A stretch of 64,000 nucleotides of DNA from Chaetoderma sp. LZ-2023a (taxonomy: Eukaryota > Mollusca > Caudofoveata > Chaetodermatida > Chaetodermatidae), in assembly GCA_034401795.1 (NCBI GenBank), contig CM067369.1, forward strand, positions 88,897,312 to 88,961,311, given 5' to 3'. This document shows positions 58,585-64,000 of the stretch, one piece after another. The notes under the pieces are model-generated. The model saw nothing but the letters and a program-made list of their open reading frames with translations, ran no database searches and had not been told where the DNA came from. Position 1 is the stretch's first letter. Each line of letters starts with the position of its first letter. Made by a program: the position numbers and the translations under genes.

Positions 58585-60475
58585 TGTAGCCTCCGGGCCT
58601 GTGCGCTGATCCACCGGATGTTCCCATTCCGTGGCACAGCAGATACACAGCACGGCGGTGCAGGACAACTGGTTAGCTATGGATCTCGGGATTGATCGCG
58701 TTGCTGGATCATACAGAAACTGACTTCGAGAGCCGGTGGAATGTTCACGGTCCAGTGGGGCCATGCGACAATTGCCGCCAACGTTGAACCTCACTGTCTC
58801 GTCCACGCTGTTGGTGTCACTGGTGTGACGGTTCCACGGCTCCATTTTATGGCCAGGAGATAATAACTAAGAAATACATACAATAATTAATGGGGTAACA
58901 GTCAAACAATCGTACTTGTTTCCTGCTACCTTGGAGGTGGTCTAGTACATGGGGCCGGGTTGATGACTCATCATCGTGGTCCTCGCCAGAGGTACCTCAC
59001 AGAGTAAGATCTGTGAGGTATCCCTGCAAAGGAGGGTCCTAGAGCGGCTACTTAGCTGGTTTAATATAAACCAAATTAACCCCCACAGAACATTATTTTT
59101 GTTGCGAGAGGAAAGTGCCTCATGCAGGCTTCTGTCACAGGAAAATGCCTTCAATGCCGAAGCCGAGGAAGAGAGATAGCAAAAAGGGCCACTCTTATTA
59201 AAACCAAGTTATGTAAACGAGTTAACCTAGTGAAGCTATATGGTTGATGTGATGCACGCTGTTTTACGTGAAGGTGGGGTGGATGATTTCCGCAGAATTC
59301 AACACCGCCATCTAAGTTCCAAGATTCTGTGTTAGCAGTTGCCGCTTTTATTTATGTGGGCCTTCTGCTAATTTCTAATCTTTCAGTTGTTGGGTCCGAG
59401 TCTAGTTTTAGCCGCCATTGGCAACGTAATCTAACTACTTTTTAACATATAAGTCTGACGGGCGAGAATGTTCGGTGACCCTGAGGCCACCCTATGGAAC
59501 ATCCCCCTCAGTAGACGTGTGCGTACTTATCATGAGATGAGAGCTCCAGAACCATATAACGATCCTGTCACTGTCAGGTCATGACCACACATAACATTAC
59601 AAGGACAATAAGGGTACATAAGCGTTTGAAAAGCACATTTAAGTTTTACGGTGGGGACAAAGTGATGTACAGTTGTACTGCAGGCCAGTAATTAATTATA
59701 TGTATTTTTTCGCAATGCTTCCTGCTTTGGCAGGGTTTTCTAACTAACCAGTATCCGAGGATACACGGGGTGGGGGTGGTAGGGGGGAAGGTCTATGTGG
59801 TCATCGTTACGTTATTTCTAGCTACTCTGGAACTGCAACAGTTCCAGAGCTAATGCTAGATAAGGTGACGGAAGGAGGTACAGACAATTAATAAGCCCGA
59901 AGGCTGGTGGAGCGTAGACTGGGACAACTACTCATAACGGAGGCCTTAAGGTAAATGGCCAATTTATACAATCTACCCAGAGTGCAGTGTTACATATCCG
60001 CTACTCCAGAAAAGAGACTACCACTAAATGTCTCCTACTGAGTAATCGGCCCTACTACTATAAACCTATCCTATCGAGCTAGAACAGTCCAGGTTTAGTC
60101 GGCTGCATGTCATGTTCGCATACTGAGAACATGAACAGCGACCTCAGTGAAAAATTGATGCTGTGCGGGGAACAATGTGGTGCAGATGTTGTTGCTGTAT
60201 AGTGTAGACTAGTGATACTGCGGTCCAAGAGTTTTTATAATAAACAAAACAATTTAATGATGATGGCTGCTGCCATATCACTAACTTGATCAAAAACAGT
60301 GTACAGAAGGTCACTCGACCTTACAGTGCTTATGAGCACGAAAAATGAGGATAATATATACATAATAATAAACTATAAAATTGCGGTCGTAAATGACTGG
60401 GAGGTTCCTATTAGTCATCAGTACCTGTTACATAAAAGTGATACAATAATAATATAATAATACAGAGTACCTATT
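58585..60475 (-). repeat. LTR B
   Basis: It begins TGTAGCCTCCGGGCC, so the minus-strand LTR ends in ...CTACA next to the primer site. It has the same landmark order as LTR A. It contains a stem-loop TACCTCACAGA/TCTGTGAGGTA (about 58990-59020) and an 11-bp stem CTCTGGAACTG/CAGTTCCAGAG at 59825-59849. The far edge, in an AATAATATAATAATAC-rich region, is uncertain. Confidence 0.65.
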
Positions 60476-62107
<1,632 letters not shown>

Positions 62108-62229
62108 CTATCGACTGGCTCCCGAACACGTGTTTCCAGCTGCTAATGATGACTCAGTCAAAGCTACAGTTCACTTCATTAAGAATGCCGAAAAATATGG
62201 CGTTGATAAGAGCCGTGTAGCGGTATCAG
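62108..62229 (+). CDS. AADAC-like esterase, single internal exon
   Basis: A 122-bp exon between ATTTCAG (acceptor ending 62107) and GTAAGG (donor from 62230). Read from 62109 it encodes YRLAPEHVFPAANDDSVKAT, then VHFIK and NAEKYGVDKSRVAVSG. This is the region of hormone-sensitive-lipase/arylacetamide-deacetylase family hydrolases just before the nucleophile box (family: YRLAPEHPFPAA...YGVDP.RVAVSGDSAGG). The next exon should open with DSAGG, carrying the catalytic serine. It enters with one base completing a codon and leaves with one base of the glycine codon. No stop or frameshift occurs. These enzymes hydrolyse carboxyl esters or amides and are often ER-anchored. Whether this gene is intact cannot be judged from one exon. 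LTR C begins 24 bases into the downstream intron. Confidence 0.8.
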
Positions 62230-62253
62230 GTAAGGCTCCTGCTGTTTATATAT

Positions 62254-62495
62254 TGTAGCCTCCAGGGGTACACGCTGCTCTGGAAAATCATCCTGTACAG
62301 CGGTTGTACATGGTACATCGGTCCCATGCTGCTGGTTAGCTAACCTCGGGGATACAGAAGAATAAACACGTTTCTCTGGACTCCACAATGCAGTGGAGTC
62401 GTGCGACCATTGTTGCGGAAGTTGAACCACACCGTCACGTCTCTACTGTTAGTGTCACCGGTGTGTCCGTTCATAATTAGAAATTTAGAAGTGAG

Positions 62496-62561
<66 letters not shown>

Positions 62562-64000
62562 GCCAAACAATCATACTCGTTGCTGCTAAATTAGATGAGT
62601 ATGTAAGATCGGTATGGTGTTGTCTATTTTCATTCTTGCCGGAGGTACCTCATCGATCTCTGATCTGTATAATCTATGAGGTATCCATGTAAAGGAGGGT
62701 CCTAGAGCAGCTAATTTAGCAGGTTTAATATAAACTATAATAATCTCAGGCCAGCCAAGCTTTTTAGTTGCGAGAGGAAAGTGCCTCGCATGGGCCTCCA
62801 TCACAGGAAAATGCCTACAACGCCGAAGCGGAGGAGGAGAGATGGGAAAAAGGGCCACTCTACTATCCAAACAAAGCTAAGAGTGAGAAAATGAATCAAC
62901 CTAGTGTAATTATAGGTTATTGGGATGCATGCTGGTTTACGTGAAGGTGGGGGTGAATGATTTCCGTAGAGTTCAACACCGTCACCCTATGTGAGTTAAA
63001 GATACTGATTTAGTAGATGCTGCTTTATTTCTGCGGGCCTTCTATGTAGAACCTACTCTAGCAGTTTGTTTCTAGTTCTAATAGTTCCAAGTTAGGCTGC
63101 AAGTGGATTTGTGTTTTCCTATCTTTAACGAGAGTCTGCCTGACGAGATTGCTCAGTGCTCACCACGGGCTTCATCATGGAGCATCCCCCTCAGACTGAC
63201 AGCATGCAAACATGGCGCCTGGTGGTAGTTTCAGAATCAAGTAACGATCCCTCCGCATACCACAGCACGACCATGAATAACAACACGGGGACAAGTCCCA
63301 TTACACAAGCATATTAGAAAGCACATTTCTATTTACGGTGGTGAGAAAGAAACAGATATCCAACTATGGTGACCTTGCTGTGAAGGCCTGAAGGGCCGCT
63401 GTGTTAGATGGCAATTTGTGTCTTCTTCCATCACCTAGCATTTCAAGAGCGGACCATGTGAGATCCGCTCTCTGAAGCAAAAGTTTATTTGCTTTAGGAT
63501 TAAGGAAGTTGCCCAAAAGAATGCACTGCTTGGTCAGGCTAACTTAATTATATTTTCGCAGTGATTCCTACTTTGGCAAAAAGGCGTATCAAATATGTAT
63601 CCGAAGATACAGAGGGGATGTATGTGGTCATCAACACTTTGATTCTGACCGTCAAGAAACTCCAATAGTTTCTTAAATCAATCCTAACCAACGTGGCGGA
63701 GGGAATCCAGACAATTAATAGGCCAGGTGGCCGGAGAAGCATAGGAAGAGACAACCACTCAATATATAGAATTTAGGAGGCCCTATGGTCAATGGCCAAT
63801 TTATACTAACTTGCCGGTGTGCAGGGTATGACGGATCCGAAGCTCCTGGAACAGGGGATTTACACAAACATGTCTCCTTCAGAGTAGTCGTCCCTCGCTA
63901 CTTTTAAACCTATCCTACCAAGCTATCAAAGTTAAATTTAGTGAACAGCGAACTTAGTGAAAAATGGTTGCTGTAGGGGAGGAAAGAAGGTGGTGTATAG
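62254..64000 (-). repeat. LTR C, continuing past the window
   Basis: It begins TGTAGCCTCCAGGGG and keeps the landmark order of LTRs A and B: GTGCGACCATTG, GTGTCACCGGTGTG (62454-62467), GAGGTACCTCATC...ATGAGGTATCC, GCGAGAGGAAAGTGCCTC, GTTTACGTGAAGG, GCGGGCCTTCT, CCAATAGTTTC and CAGCGAACTTAGTGAAAAAT. It could be a solo LTR or one end of an element. No internal region is seen on its left side. Confidence 0.65.
62506..62557. repeat. (TA)n microsatellite in LTR C
   Basis: About 52 bases of TA dinucleotides, absent at this point from LTRs A and B. Confidence 0.95.

Overview
The window is repeat-dense, intron-bearing animal DNA, with no operons or bacterial-style gene packing. The repeat types fit a marine invertebrate: DIRS tyrosine-recombinase retrotransposons, a Penelope-like remnant, hAT and piggyBac-type DNA elements, long-unit satellites and a very frequent TACATGTA octamer. 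A bivalve or other mollusc is my best guess, but this is inference. Almost everything is mobile DNA. The only host coding sequence I can support is one exon of an arylacetamide-deacetylase-like (AADAC) esterase at 62108-62229.

Layout. 1-2.5 kb: small foldback elements (piggyBac-type with TTAA, plus a roughly 0.35-kb family). 2547-17184: a DIRS1-like retrotransposon read on the minus strand. A second DIRS1-like element (about 9099-16752) sits inside its 5' leader. Both show gag, RT, RNase H and tyrosine recombinase in the expected order, with inverted terminal repeats and an internal complementary region. Both are broken by frameshifts and stops. 17.5-22.4 kb: more foldback elements and a decayed hAT element (19218-21210). 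22430-23864: a short hAT element inside a piggyBac-type one. 23.9-25.2 and 30.0-31.2 kb: two arrays of a roughly 150-bp repeat. 26.7-27.2 kb: a Penelope-like RT remnant.

32.2-42.6 and 43.14-53.5 kb are two near-identical direct copies of one 10.4-kb block, separated by exactly 500 N. The block holds a LINE-like element with endonuclease and C-terminal CCHC motif but no reverse transcriptase, then an (AT)n tract, the start of a long LTR, and most of a hAT element. The copy boundaries ignore transposon boundaries, so two haplotypes joined end to end at a scaffold gap is the simplest reading. The other 500-N gap (9666-10165) is flanked by an exact 55-base repeat and is probably not a real gap.

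49038-55247 is a structurally complete hAT element with an 8-bp target duplication and a three-exon transposase gene that splices in frame to about 811 residues. It lies inside the LTR of a minus-strand Ty3/Gypsy-type element (LTR from 48792, gag remnant 57250-58560, primer-binding site 58559-58582, second LTR 58585 to about 60475). This element appears to carry only gag. A third, diverged LTR starts at 62254, 24 bases after the AADAC-like exon, and runs off the window.

All boundaries and homologies were read by eye. Where an edge is approximate the entry says so.
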